In this document: piece by piece, positions 1-8,387 of the stretch
Layout: each line of letters starts with the position of its first letter
Position numbering within the stretch: position 1 is the first letter of the stretch
Position numbers and translations under genes: made by a program
Origin: Terriglobia bacterium
Lineage (GTDB): Bacteria; Acidobacteriota; Terriglobia; Terriglobales; Acidobacteriaceae
NCBI GenBank assembly: GCA_020073645.1
Contig: JAIQET010000052.1
Coordinates: 1-32,115, forward strand
DNA: 32,115 bases
Reading direction: 5' to 3'
Notes under the pieces: generated by a model
Told to the model about the DNA's origin: nothing
The model's input: the letters and a program-made list of their open reading frames with translations, nothing else
Database searches by the model: none

Positions 1-2
1 GT

Positions 3-58
3 AATCCAACGGCAACGCCAGAAAAACACCAAAATCCTACGGCAATCCAACGGCAACG
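3..58 (+). repeat. short 11-bp-type direct repeats
   Basis: Three copies of AATCC(A/T)ACGGCAA-type sequence lie at 3-17, 33-43 and 44-58; the last two are directly adjacent with an 11-bp period. No coding frame explains them. They may be the end of a larger array cut by the window edge. Apart from this and the promoter at 201-230, positions 1-346 hold nothing I can identify. Confidence 0.5.
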
Positions 59-200
59 GTAGACTGCCCAAAAAGCAGGGCAAAACTTATGCGCTGTGGG
101 GCTATCCTCCTGCGCTGCACTCTAACCGAACGGCTGCATACTCTACGCGAAGTCTGGGATTACTCCAAACGAGCGCCGGGAGCCACAGCGTGGGTGTTGT

Positions 201-230
201 TTGACACTGGTTCTGGCCGCCTCTTAGAAT
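201..230 (+). promoter_or_regulatory. sigma70-type promoter upstream of tRNA-Met
   Basis: A perfect TTGACA (201-206), an 18-bp spacer and TAGAAT (225-230) form a near-consensus housekeeping promoter. The expected transcription start is near 237, giving a leader of about 110 nt before the tRNA at 347. The TAGAAT -10 form recurs upstream of folP, lipA and the first amidohydrolase. Confidence 0.6.
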
Positions 231-346
231 CGATGCGGGACTTGGCGATTCGCGCAAAAGGCAGCGGTCAGGTTTCGGGAACTTCGAGTAGGCCGGAATG
301 TTTCGGGCTTGTGTTCTCCCGTCTCCCCTCAAAATGTGTTCACCGT

Positions 347-423
347 GGCGGTGTAGCTCAGGTGGTTAGAGCGACGGTCTCATAATCCGTAGGTCGTTGG
401 TTCGAGTCCAACCGCCGCCACCA
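347..423 (+). tRNA. tRNA-Met (anticodon CAT), elongator type
   Basis: A full cloverleaf can be drawn. The acceptor GGCGGTG pairs with CGCCGCC (413-419, one G-T pair). The D-arm is GCTC/GAGC. The anticodon loop CTCATAA carries CAT at 381-383. The T-arm is GTTGG-TTCGAGT-CCAAC (396-412). Discriminator A420 is followed by an encoded CCA (421-423). The first pair is G-C rather than the C.A mismatch of initiator tRNA, so this is elongator Met or possibly tRNA-Ile2, whose CAT is modified to lysidine. Sequence alone does not fully separate those two. One T-T apposition closes the anticodon stem. Confidence 0.95.
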
Positions 424-791
424 TCTTTATCTATGGTTTACAAGCCCTCCGGGTGACGCCGGTTCCGGCCGGTTGCGTCCCTTGATTTGTGCTCGCGGAA
501 CTGAGCGCCTGCTTTTTGGGCGGAGATCCTACCGTCAGCCAGGCTCTGCCGCGTGAGCGCATGGCAACAGATTTTCCAAAAACATTCACTAAGTACTTCG
601 TGGCTTTTCGCGGGTTATCCTGGCCACCCCGACGTTGCGGATTGACCATGAACGGAGCCACAAGCTCCTTGACATGGGGTAGTTCCGGGTGTCCAATACG
701 CGCCAATCCCGCACAACCGTGGGCGACCTTGTAAGCACGAAGCCTGGAGCGCCCCGATTCTCAGGGAACCAATTTCACGAGGGGGATCTCC
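424..791. other. intergenic region between tRNA-Met and the nitrilase-family gene
   Basis: These 368 bases contain no convincing gene. Several short frames cross it on both strands but lack ribosome-binding sites and recognisable protein sequence. The only element I can support is the candidate promoter at 669-697. I see no terminator with a U-tract after the tRNA. Confidence 0.6.
669..697 (+). promoter_or_regulatory. candidate sigma70 promoter for the nitrilase-family gene
   Basis: A perfect TTGACA (669-674) is followed by 17 bp and TCCAAT (692-697, 4 of 6 matches to TATAAT). The predicted start near 704 would leave a leader of about 88 nt. The -10 box is imperfect, so this is tentative. 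Confidence 0.4.
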
Positions 792-1892
792 ATGATCGAA
801 CAATATATGGCTCTTGCCCTGCAACCCACAATGCGGGGCTGCACCAGGCGCTCCGAAGTCGCCGTCAACATCCGGCACATCTCGGAACTCATCGATGCTG
901 CGGTATGGCTCAGTGCCATCGATCTGCCCGTCCGCCTGATTTGCATCCCGGAAGGTTGCCTGCAGGGCTTCACCGACGAGGTGTTCGACTGGGACCACGA
1001 AAAATACGTCGAAGAAATGGCGCTCGACATTCCCGGGGAAGAGACCGAAATGCTGGGTCGCAAGGCCAAGCAGCACAACGCCTACATCATCGCGCAGGCG
1101 AAGGTCAAGCACCCGGCATTTCCCAAGAAATTCTTCAACGCCGCCTTTATCATCTCGCCCGACGGCGAAGTCATCCACAAGCACTACAAGCTCCAGGTGT
1201 TTGCCCGCGAGCACTCTACCGTGCCGCATGACGTGTGGGACAGGTGGGTCGAACTCTACGGAGATGGCTTGGACGCTTTCTTCCCCGTGGCCGACACCGA
1301 CATCGGACGCATTGGCTGCGTGATCTGCATGGACGGCTCTTTCCCCGAAACCGCCCGCGGCCTGGCCGTCAACGGAGCCGAGATTCTGTACCGGCCCGCA
1401 TATCCGGAACCGTACGTGGCCAATGGCCTTTGGGAAGTGCAGAACCGAGCTCGCGCTCTGGACAATACCTGCTACGTCGTCGCACCCAATCCGGCGAATT
1501 ACTACCTGATGCAGGACTCCAAAGACGGGCTGGACACCTTCGGCGGAAAGTCCATGATCGTGGACTACCAGGGCAAAATCCTCTCTTCGCACGATTATGG
1601 TGCGGGCCCTTCGTACGCAGGAGCCATCATCGACATCGAGGCGCTCCGGCAATATCGCACGCGCTCGCTGTGGGGCAACTGGCTCCGCGATCTGCGCACC
1701 GAACAGTTCCGCTGCATCTACGAACAGCCGATCTATCCTAAGAATCTCGGACTGGAGAAACATCCCGGTCGCCACGCGGATCACGACGAGATTCGCCGCA
1801 AGGTCATGGAGATGATGCTGGCCAAAGGCATCTACCGGCGTCCCACTGCCAGCAAGACGCAGCCGGCGCCCGAAGAAGTCTCGGCTGACTAG
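792..1892 (+). CDS. carbon-nitrogen hydrolase, nitrilase/aliphatic amidase superfamily
   Basis: A 366-residue cytoplasmic hydrolase predicted to cleave a C-N bond of an amide, nitrile or N-carbamoyl compound. The Glu-Lys-Cys catalytic set of the superfamily is visible: E54 in IPEGCLQGF, K133 in HKHYKLQVF and C179 in VICMDGSFPE. The spacing of these fits the aliphatic-amidase/nitrilase branch, and the length is normal. The C-terminal ~70 residues are charged and probably act in oligomerisation. The start is supported by a GAGGGGGA ribosome-binding site just upstream of the ATG. The gene stands alone between the tRNA and folP, so the context does not reveal the substrate. Membership of the superfamily is certain in my view; calling it amidase rather than nitrilase would be a guess. 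Confidence 0.88.
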   Translation: MIEQYMALALQPTMRGCTRRSEVAVNIRHISELIDAAVWLSAIDLPVRLICIPEGCLQGFTDEVFDWDHEKYVEEMALDIPGEETEMLGRKAKQHNAYIIAQAKVKHPAFPKKFFNAAFIISPDGEVIHKHYKLQVFAREHSTVPHDVWDRWVELYGDGLDAFFPVADTDIGRIGCVICMDGSFPETARGLAVNGAEILYRPAYPEPYVANGLWEVQNRARALDNTCYVVAPNPANYYLMQDSKDGLDTFGGKSMIVDYQGKILSSHDYGAGPSYAGAIIDIEALRQYRTRSLWGNWLRDLRTEQFRCIYEQPIYPKNLGLEKHPGRHADHDEIRRKVMEMMLAKGIYRRPTASKTQPAPEEVSAD

Positions 1893-2147
1893 CGGCATCC
1901 GCGAAGGCCTCTCGGGAGAACAGCGTGTGGGCCCGAGCATTGCTGGCATTTCACAAGTAACGGCTCATCGAAATACAGAGCCTTGTAGGCCACTGCTGGA
2001 ATGCGGCCGTTAACGGGCCCGTCTCGCATCATGCGGTGCTATCTCATGCGCCGGTCTTGGGCTTATTGCCCTGTAAGTTGGTTTCCAACACCCAAGATCG
2101 GAACGAGCCCAACCCCTGTCACCAATCCACATAGCTGGCGCAGGGTT

Positions 2148-2153
2148 TAGAAT
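2148..2153 (+). promoter_or_regulatory. -10 box (TAGAAT) directly before folP
   Basis: TAGAAT lies only 8 nt before the folP ATG at 2162, so a transcript starting from it would begin at or next to the start codon. No Shine-Dalgarno sequence lies before that ATG. This is consistent with a leaderless mRNA. No good -35 box is seen. Confidence 0.45.
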
Positions 2154-2161
2154 CGCCCGAT

Positions 2162-3082
2162 ATGCGGCCAGTCTTCGAATGGAACCTTGGCGCACGCACC
2201 CTGGAGCTGGGCAAGCGCACGCTGGTGATGGGGGTGGTCAACGTCACGCCCGATTCGTTTTCTGACGGTGGCCTGCATTTCGACCGCGACCGGGCGGTAG
2301 AACACGCGCTGAAACTGCTGGAGGACAGGGCTGACATCGTGGATGTGGGTGGCGAGTCTACACGGCCGGGGGCGAGGGTAGCGTCTTCCTCAGAGGCCGA
2401 AGCAGCGTCCGCTAAGGCTGCCGCCCCAGGTAAGAACGTAGTCACCGAAAAGGAAGAACTCGATCGCGTGATTCCCGTGATCGCGTCTGTGAAGCAGAAG
2501 CAGCCGAAGGCAGTGCTCTCGGTGGATACTTACAAGGCCAACGTGGCGCGGGCGGCCGTGGAGGCCGGAGCGGAGATCGTGAATGATGTCAGCGGATTTC
2601 GCTGGGATCCGCAGATGAAGAAGACGCTGGCGGAGCTGAAGTGTGGCGCGGTGCTGATGCACATGCGCGGGCGGCCTGAGGAGTGGCACAAGCTGCCGCC
2701 GCCCTCGGACATCGTAGTGCAGGTGAAGCGCGAACTGCGGGAGTGGGCGGACGCCGCCCAGATCGCGGGAGTGAAGCGGGAACGGATCGTGCTCGATCCG
2801 GGGTTTGGGTTCGGCAAGAGTTTCCAGGAGAATTATCCGTTGCTCAAGCGCTTCGAGGAGTTCCACCAGTTGCGCTATCCGTTACTGGCGGGAGTATCGC
2901 GGAAGTCGTTCATCGGGCGGGCGCTGGCACGCAAGGGCAACGATGCGCCGGTTGCGGAGCGGCTGTACGCCACACTGGCCACAGAGACGGCTGCGATCTT
3001 GAAGGGGGCGCACATCATCCGCACCCACGACGTGCGGGCGTGTATGGATGCGGTGCGGATGGCGGACATCGTGGTGAGCTAG
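2162..3082 (+). CDS. folP: dihydropteroate synthase
   Basis: A 306-residue DHPS. It condenses 6-hydroxymethyl-7,8-dihydropterin pyrophosphate with p-aminobenzoate in folate synthesis and is the sulfonamide target. Family landmarks appear in order: loop 1 NVTPDSFSDGG (about 27-37), loop 2 GGESTRPGA (63-71), SVDTYKA (~120), NDVSGF (141-146), HMRGRP, LDPGFGFGK, SRKSFIG and RTHDV near the end. The protein is longer than the usual 270-285 residues because about 25 Ala/Ser/Glu-rich residues (~72-97) sit between loop 2 and the helix starting EELDRVIP. The start shown gives the typical N-terminus. It has no Shine-Dalgarno and a -10-like box 8 nt upstream. It is monocistronic and convergent with dtd. 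Confidence 0.97.
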   Translation: MRPVFEWNLGARTLELGKRTLVMGVVNVTPDSFSDGGLHFDRDRAVEHALKLLEDRADIVDVGGESTRPGARVASSSEAEAASAKAAAPGKNVVTEKEELDRVIPVIASVKQKQPKAVLSVDTYKANVARAAVEAGAEIVNDVSGFRWDPQMKKTLAELKCGAVLMHMRGRPEEWHKLPPPSDIVVQVKRELREWADAAQIAGVKRERIVLDPGFGFGKSFQENYPLLKRFEEFHQLRYPLLAGVSRKSFIGRALARKGNDAPVAERLYATLATETAAILKGAHIIRTHDVRACMDAVRMADIVVS

Positions 3083-3107
3083 GGGCGATTGACAATTGCG
3101 GATTGGG

Positions 3108-3557
3108 TTAGAAGATCTTGCTTGAGTCGAGCAGGATGGTGACTGGCCCCTCGTTGACCAGTTCAACTTGCATCATCTCCTGGAAGCGGCCGGTTTCGCA
3201 CACCAGGCCCGCGCCGCGGATGCGCTCCACAAAATATTCGTAGAGCTTGCGAGCGTGTTGCGGTGGGGCAGCGGCGTCGAAGGATGGACGCTTGCCCCGG
3301 CGGATGTCGCCGTAGAGTGTGAACTGGGAGACGACGAGGAGGCCCGCTTTGACGTCTCTGGCAGCCAGGTTCAGCTTTCCCGCTTCGTCTTCGAAGATGC
3401 GTAGGCCGGCAATTTTGTCGGCCAGGTAGTCGGCGTCGGATTCGGTATCGGTGTGGGCAACGCCCAAAAGAACGAGTAGGCCACAGGCGATCTTCCCGGT
3501 GACTTCTCCGTTCACTGTGACTCGGGCGCGGCTGACGCGTTGGACGACGGCACGCAT
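3108..3557 (-). CDS. dtd: D-aminoacyl-tRNA deacylase
   Basis: A 149-residue protein of normal family length that hydrolyses D-amino acids (and mischarged glycine) from tRNA, preventing their entry into translation. It begins with the typical [13 protein letters not shown]. It carries both diagnostic motifs: SQFTLYGD around residue 100 and NEGPVTI near the C-terminus, the GPVT loop being the chiral-proofreading element. The ATG at 3557 has an AGGAAA ribosome-binding site upstream. It is transcribed convergently to folP, whose stop lies 25 bp away, and divergently from the first amidohydrolase. It is expected to act in the cytoplasm as a homodimer. Confidence 0.97.
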   Translation of the reverse strand: MRAVVQRVSRARVTVNGEVTGKIACGLLVLLGVAHTDTESDADYLADKIAGLRIFEDEAGKLNLAARDVKAGLLVVSQFTLYGDIRRGKRPSFDAAAPPQHARKLYEYFVERIRGAGLVCETGRFQEMMQVELVNEGPVTILLDSSKIF

Positions 3558-3612
3558 TGAGTCAGTTTCCTGGTTCTTGGGGCAAGTTTCAAGGGCGGCG
3601 AGACATTTCCGA

Positions 3613-3640
3613 TTGCCAAGCGTCCAAGTGGTTGTAGAAT
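3613..3640 (+). promoter_or_regulatory. sigma70-type promoter of the amidohydrolase pair
   Basis: TTGCCA (3613-3618), a 16-bp spacer and TAGAAT (3635-3640) lie in the divergent region between dtd and the first amidohydrolase. They leave a leader of about 30 nt that contains a GAGGAG ribosome-binding site at about 3662-3667. Confidence 0.55.
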
Positions 3641-3676
3641 CTCGTTTCTTTCCCTTTCCTCGAGGAGTTTTTCCAA

Positions 3677-4990
3677 ATGCTGCATCGTTTTGCGATACGT
3701 TTGCGATTTCGGATCAAGATCACGGCCTGGCTCATCCTGTCCTGCGCCGTAGCACCGGCCCAAACCGGCTCCTCTCCAGCAGCCCATAATGAAGTCCTGA
3801 TCAAGAACGCCGTGGTGATGACCGTCACCCACGGCAACCTTCAGAACGGCAGCGTCTACATCAAAGACGGCAAGATTGCCGCCGTGGGGCAGAACGTAAC
3901 CGCTCCGCCGAGCGCCACCGTGATGGATGCGGGCGGCAAATACCTGACGCCAGGCATCATTGATTCACACTCGCATATCGCGCTCGACGACGACGTGAAT
4001 GAGGCCACCAGCCCGGTTACTCCACAAATGATGATGCTCGACGCCTTCGACTACCAGGATAAGGCGATCTATCGCGGGCTGGCCGGTGGAGTCACGACTT
4101 CGCTTCTACTCCATGGTTCGGCGAACATGATCGGCGGCCAGGCGATCGTGATCAAGCACAAGTACGGAGCGAATCGCGATGCCATGTTGTTTCCCGGAGC
4201 TCCACGGTCGATCAAGTTCGCCAGCGGCGAGAACCCCAAGCGGGTGTACGGGGGCCGGGAGCAACTGCCTTCCACACGCATGGGCAACTTCGCGGTGCAG
4301 CGCGAGGCCCTGGTGCAGGCCCAGGACTACATGCGGGAGTGGGACGCCTACAACGCCAAGATCAAAAGCGGCGACAAGAACGCCACCGCTCCCAAGCGCG
4401 ATCTGAAGCTGGAGGCCCTGGCTGACGTGCTGCGCGGCAAACTGCTGGTGCAGATCCACTGCTACCGGGCGGACGAGTTTTTGACCGAGATGGCGATGGC
4501 CAAGGAGTTCGGCTACAAGGTGCGGGCATTCCACCACGCGCTGGAGGCCTACAAGGTGGCGGACAAGCTGGCGGCGGAGGATGTGGGGATCGCGACCTTC
4601 TCCGACTGGTGGGGATTCAAGCAGGAGGCCTGGGACGCCATTCCATGGAACCCGGTGATAGCCATGCGGAAAGGCGTGCGGGTGGCCATCAAGAGCGATT
4701 CGGGCGACTTCGCGCGGCGCTTGAACCAGGAAGCAGCCAAAACCATGCGATACGGCGGGGCGACCGAGGAAGAAGCCTTGAAAATGATCACGCTGAATGC
4801 AGCGTGGATCATTGGTGTGGACGATCGCGTGGGATCGATTGATGTGGGCAAGGATGCGGACCTGGTGATCTGGGATGGGTATCCGCTCTCCAGCTACGGA
4901 GTGCCCAACAAGGTGCTGATCGATGGCGATGTGTACTTTGACCGGGCCTTGCCGGGCTTCGGAATGCCGCACTACAAGGAGGGAGAGTGA
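3677..4990 (+). CDS. secreted amidohydrolase (metal-dependent, imidazolonepropionase-like)
   Basis: A 437-residue protein of the amidohydrolase superfamily. The first ~29 residues form a signal peptide (basic n-region, hydrophobic core, cleavage near VAPAQ), so it should act in the periplasm. A small beta-domain (38-90) precedes the TIM barrel. Metal-ligand candidates are all present: H98 and H100 in DSHSH, H261 in [10 protein letters not shown]286/H287 in FHHALE and D341 in KSDSGDF. The C-terminus returns to the beta-domain ([17 protein letters not shown]). The fold resembles the imidazolonepropionase/dipeptidase branch. The substrate is unknown; peptide, isopeptide or cyclic-amide hydrolysis are possibilities only. 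It is translationally coupled to its downstream paralogue through a TGATG overlap. Confidence 0.9.
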   Translation: MLHRFAIRLRFRIKITAWLILSCAVAPAQTGSSPAAHNEVLIKNAVVMTVTHGNLQNGSVYIKDGKIAAVGQNVTAPPSATVMDAGGKYLTPGIIDSHSHIALDDDVNEATSPVTPQMMMLDAFDYQDKAIYRGLAGGVTTSLLLHGSANMIGGQAIVIKHKYGANRDAMLFPGAPRSIKFASGENPKRVYGGREQLPSTRMGNFAVQREALVQAQDYMREWDAYNAKIKSGDKNATAPKRDLKLEALADVLRGKLLVQIHCYRADEFLTEMAMAKEFGYKVRAFHHALEAYKVADKLAAEDVGIATFSDWWGFKQEAWDAIPWNPVIAMRKGVRVAIKSDSGDFARRLNQEAAKTMRYGGATEEEALKMITLNAAWIIGVDDRVGSIDVGKDADLVIWDGYPLSSYGVPNKVLIDGDVYFDRALPGFGMPHYKEGE

Positions 4991-6363
4991 TGAAGCAGTC
5001 GTCGGTCGTCAGTCGTCGGTCGTCAGCAAGGGCCGTTGGCCAACTGCTTTCGCTACTGACTCTTTGCTTTTCCCTTTCGATAACGGCCGACTCACAGCAA
5101 ACTGTCGTACTCAAGGGCGGAAAGCTACTCACCATCACGCACGGAGTCATCGAGAATGGCGTGCTGGTGATGGCGAACGGGAAGATCACGGCGGTTGGAG
5201 CAGCAGGCTCAGTCACCGTTCCCACGGATGCGCGGGTGATGGATGTCAGCGGAATGACGGTGTATCCCGGGCTGATCGACTCCGAGACGGACCTTGGCTT
5301 GACGGAGATTTCGGCGGAGCAGAGCACCAATGATCTAGTCGAACTCAGCGACGAGATCATGCCCCACATGCATGTGTACGATGCGTTTCACGCGGAGTCG
5401 CAGTTGATTCCGGTCACACGGCTGAACGGGATCACCAACGCCATCGTGGCGCCGGACAGCCGGGACACGCTGCCGGGACAGGATTCTTTCATCCAACTGG
5501 ATGGAAAATCAGCGCAGGAGATGCTTCTGGTGCGCGACATCGCCATGCCGCTGAACTTCACCGGTGACCAACGGCGCAACCAGTCGTTTGAGCGGGCGAA
5601 GTTTCCCTTCACCCGCATGGGCATGGCGGCGCAGCTGCGGCAGGCCTTCTTGGATGCGCAGGACTACGCGCAGCACTGGGCGGACTATGAGAAAAAGAAG
5701 GCGGAAGCGGAGAACAAGCCCACTCCCGACAAGGACAAGGGCAAAGACAAGAAACAGCCGCCTGCTCCGCCCAAGCGTGATCTGAAGCTGGAGGCGCTGT
5801 TGCCCTACCTGCAGGGCAAGAAGCCGATTGTGCTGGCAGCGGAGGGGCCGAGCGACCTGGAGACAGCGGTAGGGCTGGCGCGGGAATTCAATCTGAAATT
5901 TGTGCTGAATCACATCAGCCACTCGCAGCCGGTGCTCGATTACGTCGCGGGTTTAAAGGTGCCAGTCATCGTGGGCCCCATCTATGAGGAGCCCAAGCCG
6001 GAAGAGCGGTATGACGCGGTGTACAGCCTGCCGGCGCAGTTGTACAAACGCGGGGTGAAGATCGTCTTTGCTTCCGACGAGGCCCACAACGCCCGCAACC
6101 TGCCTTACCAAGCCGGATACGCTGTGGCTTTCGGCTTGCCCTATGATGAAGCTCTGAAGGCAATCACGCTGAACCCAGCGGAAATCTGGGGAGTGGCGGA
6201 TCGACTGGGATCGCTGGATGTGGGCAAGACAGCGAACGTGGTGGTGGCGAACGGGGACCCGCTCGATGTGCGCACCGACGTGAAACAGGTGTTCATCGAG
6301 GGGCGGCAGATCCCAATGACCAGCCGGCAGACTTGGCTGCGGGATCAGTATTCCGGTCGGTAG
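4990..6363 (+). CDS. secreted amidohydrolase paralogue lacking the HxH metal motif
   Basis: A 457-residue paralogue of the preceding gene, with a signal peptide (~1-36) and the same domain order. The HxH pair is replaced by E99 and D101 (IDSETDLG). The barrel His of the neighbour is replaced in LAAEGPSD. The LNHISHS histidines and the FASDE aspartate remain. A Lys/Pro-rich loop (KKAEAENKPTPDKDKGKDKK) is inserted near residue 235. It is probably a non-catalytic partner or an enzyme with altered metal binding. The frame is intact and codon use is normal, so it is not a decaying copy. Start: AAGGAGG at about 4977-4983 favours ATG 4990, which overlaps the upstream stop; GTG 4987 is an alternative. 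A 28-bp heptamer repeat (4998-5025) encodes part of the signal peptide. Confidence 0.87.
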   Translation: MKQSSVVSRRSSARAVGQLLSLLTLCFSLSITADSQQTVVLKGGKLLTITHGVIENGVLVMANGKITAVGAAGSVTVPTDARVMDVSGMTVYPGLIDSETDLGLTEISAEQSTNDLVELSDEIMPHMHVYDAFHAESQLIPVTRLNGITNAIVAPDSRDTLPGQDSFIQLDGKSAQEMLLVRDIAMPLNFTGDQRRNQSFERAKFPFTRMGMAAQLRQAFLDAQDYAQHWADYEKKKAEAENKPTPDKDKGKDKKQPPAPPKRDLKLEALLPYLQGKKPIVLAAEGPSDLETAVGLAREFNLKFVLNHISHSQPVLDYVAGLKVPVIVGPIYEEPKPEERYDAVYSLPAQLYKRGVKIVFASDEAHNARNLPYQAGYAVAFGLPYDEALKAITLNPAEIWGVADRLGSLDVGKTANVVVANGDPLDVRTDVKQVFIEGRQIPMTSRQTWLRDQYSGR

Positions 6364-6468
6364 TCGTTGATGGGGCGCGTTTGACCCCAGCAAGTCACAG
6401 CAGGTAGGATTCTTTTGTGGGTAGTCTCACTGCCGGCGGTAGTCTTGTCCGGCGCGGTGAACCCTTCC

Positions 6469-6498
6469 TTTACACCAATTCGTTCGGCCCAGTACACT
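6469..6498 (+). promoter_or_regulatory. promoter of the acpP-acpP-fabF cluster
   Basis: TTTACA near 6469, an 18-bp spacer and TACACT ending near 6498 fit a sigma70 promoter, with a leader of about 35-40 nt before the strong ribosome-binding site of acpP copy 1. Confidence 0.5.
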
Positions 6499-6541
6499 AC
6501 TCGTTCCCTTTTTATTTATCTTCCCGGGAGGAGGAATTCTT

Positions 6542-6805
<264 letters not shown>

Positions 6806-6822
6806 GAACCTGGGCTTCCTAT

Positions 6823-6872
6823 GGCCGGGGGCAGGATGCCCCGCGACAGCCGGCAGGCCACCGGCGCTACAA
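6823..6872. repeat. GC-palindromic repeat between the two acpP genes
   Basis: The 87-bp gap between the ACP genes holds GGGGC-AGGAT-GCCCC followed by GACAGCCGG...CCGGCGCTAC. This is the same two-hairpin arrangement as at 24383-24422, with degenerate arms. It lies after the stop of copy 1 and just before the ribosome-binding site of copy 2. Confidence 0.6.
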
Positions 6873-6892
6873 ACCGCAAGCGAGGAGAATCA

Positions 6893-7138
6893 ATGGCAGC
6901 CGTTGACGAAAAAGTGAAGCAGATCATCGTGGAGCAATTGGGAGTGGACGAGGGCGAAGTCACGCAGAACGCCTCGTTCGTGGACGACCTGGGCGCCGAC
7001 TCGCTGGACACGGTGGAGCTGGTGATGGCCTTCGAAGAAGCCTTTGAGATCGAAATTCCCGATGAAGACGCGGAGAAAATCCGCACCGTACAGGACGCGA
7101 TTGATTACATCGGGAAGCATTCGAAAGGCGGGAAGTAG
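6893..7138 (+). CDS. acpP: acyl carrier protein (copy 2)
   Basis: An 81-residue ACP very similar to the copy 87 bp upstream. The phosphopantetheine serine is S37 in the DSL motif. The two differ mostly at the N-terminus ([10 protein letters not shown]) and at the C-terminus (KHSKGGK). The start is set by GAGGAG at about 6881-6886; an upstream in-frame ATG at 6821 lies in the intergenic repeat and is unlikely. The TTG start of fabF follows the stop by 2 nt, so this copy is coupled to fabF. Which of the two copies serves bulk synthesis cannot be told from sequence. Confidence 0.96.
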   Translation: MAAVDEKVKQIIVEQLGVDEGEVTQNASFVDDLGADSLDTVELVMAFEEAFEIEIPDEDAEKIRTVQDAIDYIGKHSKGGK

Positions 7139-7140
7139 GA

Positions 7141-8382
7141 TTGGGGCGTCGGGTCGTAGTCACCGGCATTGGCCTGATCTGCGGGGTGGGCAACACCACA
7201 GAAGAAGTGTGGCGGAACCTGCTGGCCGGCAAGAGCGGCGTGGGGCGGATCACCCAGTTTGACCCTTCACAGTTCGCCTGCCAGATCGCGGCCGAGGTCA
7301 AGAATTTCGACCCGCTGCAGTTCATCGAAAAAAAAGAAGTGAAAAAGATGGGACGCTTCATCCATCTGGCCCTGGCGGCCACGGATGACGCCATGAAGGC
7401 CTCCGGCTTGCAGGTGACGGCGGAGACTTCGACCCGGGTGGGAGTGCACATCGGGTCCGGAATTGGCGGGTTCGACGTCATCGAGCGCGAGCACAACAAC
7501 TTGCTCAGCGGCGGCCCGCGCAAGATCTCTCCTTTCTTCATTCCGGCGTCTATCGTCAACCTCGCCGCCGGACACGTGAGCATCCGCTACAACGCCAAGG
7601 GGCCGAACGAGGCTACCTGTACCGCCTGCACCTCCAGCGCGCACTCGGTGGGAGATGCCTTCAAGATCATCGCGCGATGCGATGCCGATGTGATGATCGC
7701 CGGCGGCACCGAGGCAGCGATTACCCCCATGGGCGTGGGCGGATTTGCGGCCATGCGCGCGCTCTCCACCCGCAATGATGCGCCGGAGAAGGCCAGTCGT
7801 CCCTGGGACTCGGCGCGGGATGGCTTTGTGATCGGCGAAGGCGCGGGCATCCTGGTTCTCGAAGAGCTGGAATTTGCGCGGCGGCGCGGGGCCAGTATCC
7901 TGGCGGAGATCGTGGGCTATGGTATGAGTGGCGACGCCCACCACATTACCCAGCCGGCGGAGAATGGCGACGGCGCTTACCGGGTCATGCGCAACACGCT
8001 GGAGGATGCCAAGCTGCAGCCGCAGCAGGTGGGCTACATCAATGCGCATGGGACTTCCACCGATATTGGCGACAAGCTGGAAACCATCGCCATCAAGCGG
8101 GCCTTTGGCGATCATGCTTACAAGCTGGCCGTGAGTTCGACCAAGTCCATGACCGGGCACCTGCTGGGCGGTGCGGGCGGGCTGGAGGCGGGGGTCACAG
8201 TGCTAGCCCTCCGTGATCAGATGTTGCCGCCGACCATCAACCTGGAAAATCCGGAGCCCGAGTGCGACCTGGATTACGTTCCTAATCACGCGCGCAAAGC
8301 CGAACTGGAGTACGCCATGTCGAACTCGTTCGGATTCGGGGGCACGAACGGCGCCCTGCTGTTCCGGCGCTGGACGGAATAA
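7141..8382 (+). CDS. fabF: beta-ketoacyl-[acyl-carrier-protein] synthase II
   Basis: A 413-residue condensing enzyme that extends acyl-ACP with malonyl-ACP by decarboxylative Claisen condensation. The catalytic triad is present: C163 in TACTSSAH, H303 in NAHGTSTDIGD and H340 in STKSMTGHLLGGAGG, with K335. The C-terminal SFGFGGTN is typical. The start appears to be TTG at 7141, 2 nt after the acpP stop and preceded by GGAAGTAGGA. It gives the standard N-terminus GRRVVVTGIG, and no ATG fits. The length matches the family. It is probably co-transcribed with the two ACP genes. The active-site neighbourhood reads TSSAH rather than the commoner TSG(V/A)H, a mild variation. Confidence 0.96.
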   Translation: MGRRVVVTGIGLICGVGNTTEEVWRNLLAGKSGVGRITQFDPSQFACQIAAEVKNFDPLQFIEKKEVKKMGRFIHLALAATDDAMKASGLQVTAETSTRVGVHIGSGIGGFDVIEREHNNLLSGGPRKISPFFIPASIVNLAAGHVSIRYNAKGPNEATCTACTSSAHSVGDAFKIIARCDADVMIAGGTEAAITPMGVGGFAAMRALSTRNDAPEKASRPWDSARDGFVIGEGAGILVLEELEFARRRGASILAEIVGYGMSGDAHHITQPAENGDGAYRVMRNTLEDAKLQPQQVGYINAHGTSTDIGDKLETIAIKRAFGDHAYKLAVSSTKSMTGHLLGGAGGLEAGVTVLALRDQMLPPTINLENPEPECDLDYVPNHARKAELEYAMSNSFGFGGTNGALLFRRWTE

Positions 8383-8387
8383 AACCC

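Noticed and set aside
347..423. Initiator tRNA-fMet
   Set aside because: The first acceptor pair is G-C, whereas bacterial initiators have an unpaired first position.
347..792. Integrative element using the tRNA-Met 3' end as attachment site
   Set aside because: No integrase gene lies nearby and no second copy of the tRNA 3' end is visible in the window.
615..1949. Long minus-strand open frame (444 codons) opposite the nitrilase gene
   Set aside because: It mirrors the codon bias of the real gene, has no recognisable domains, and runs through intergenic DNA and the start of the true gene.
3089..3114. TTGACA...TAGAAG promoter in the folP-dtd gap
   Set aside because: The spacer is only 14 bp and both neighbouring genes converge here, so there is nothing to transcribe.
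4990..6363. Second amidohydrolase as a decaying pseudogene
   Set aside because: Full length, no stops or frameshifts, intact signal peptide and strong ribosome-binding site. Loss of the metal motif alone does not make it a pseudogene.
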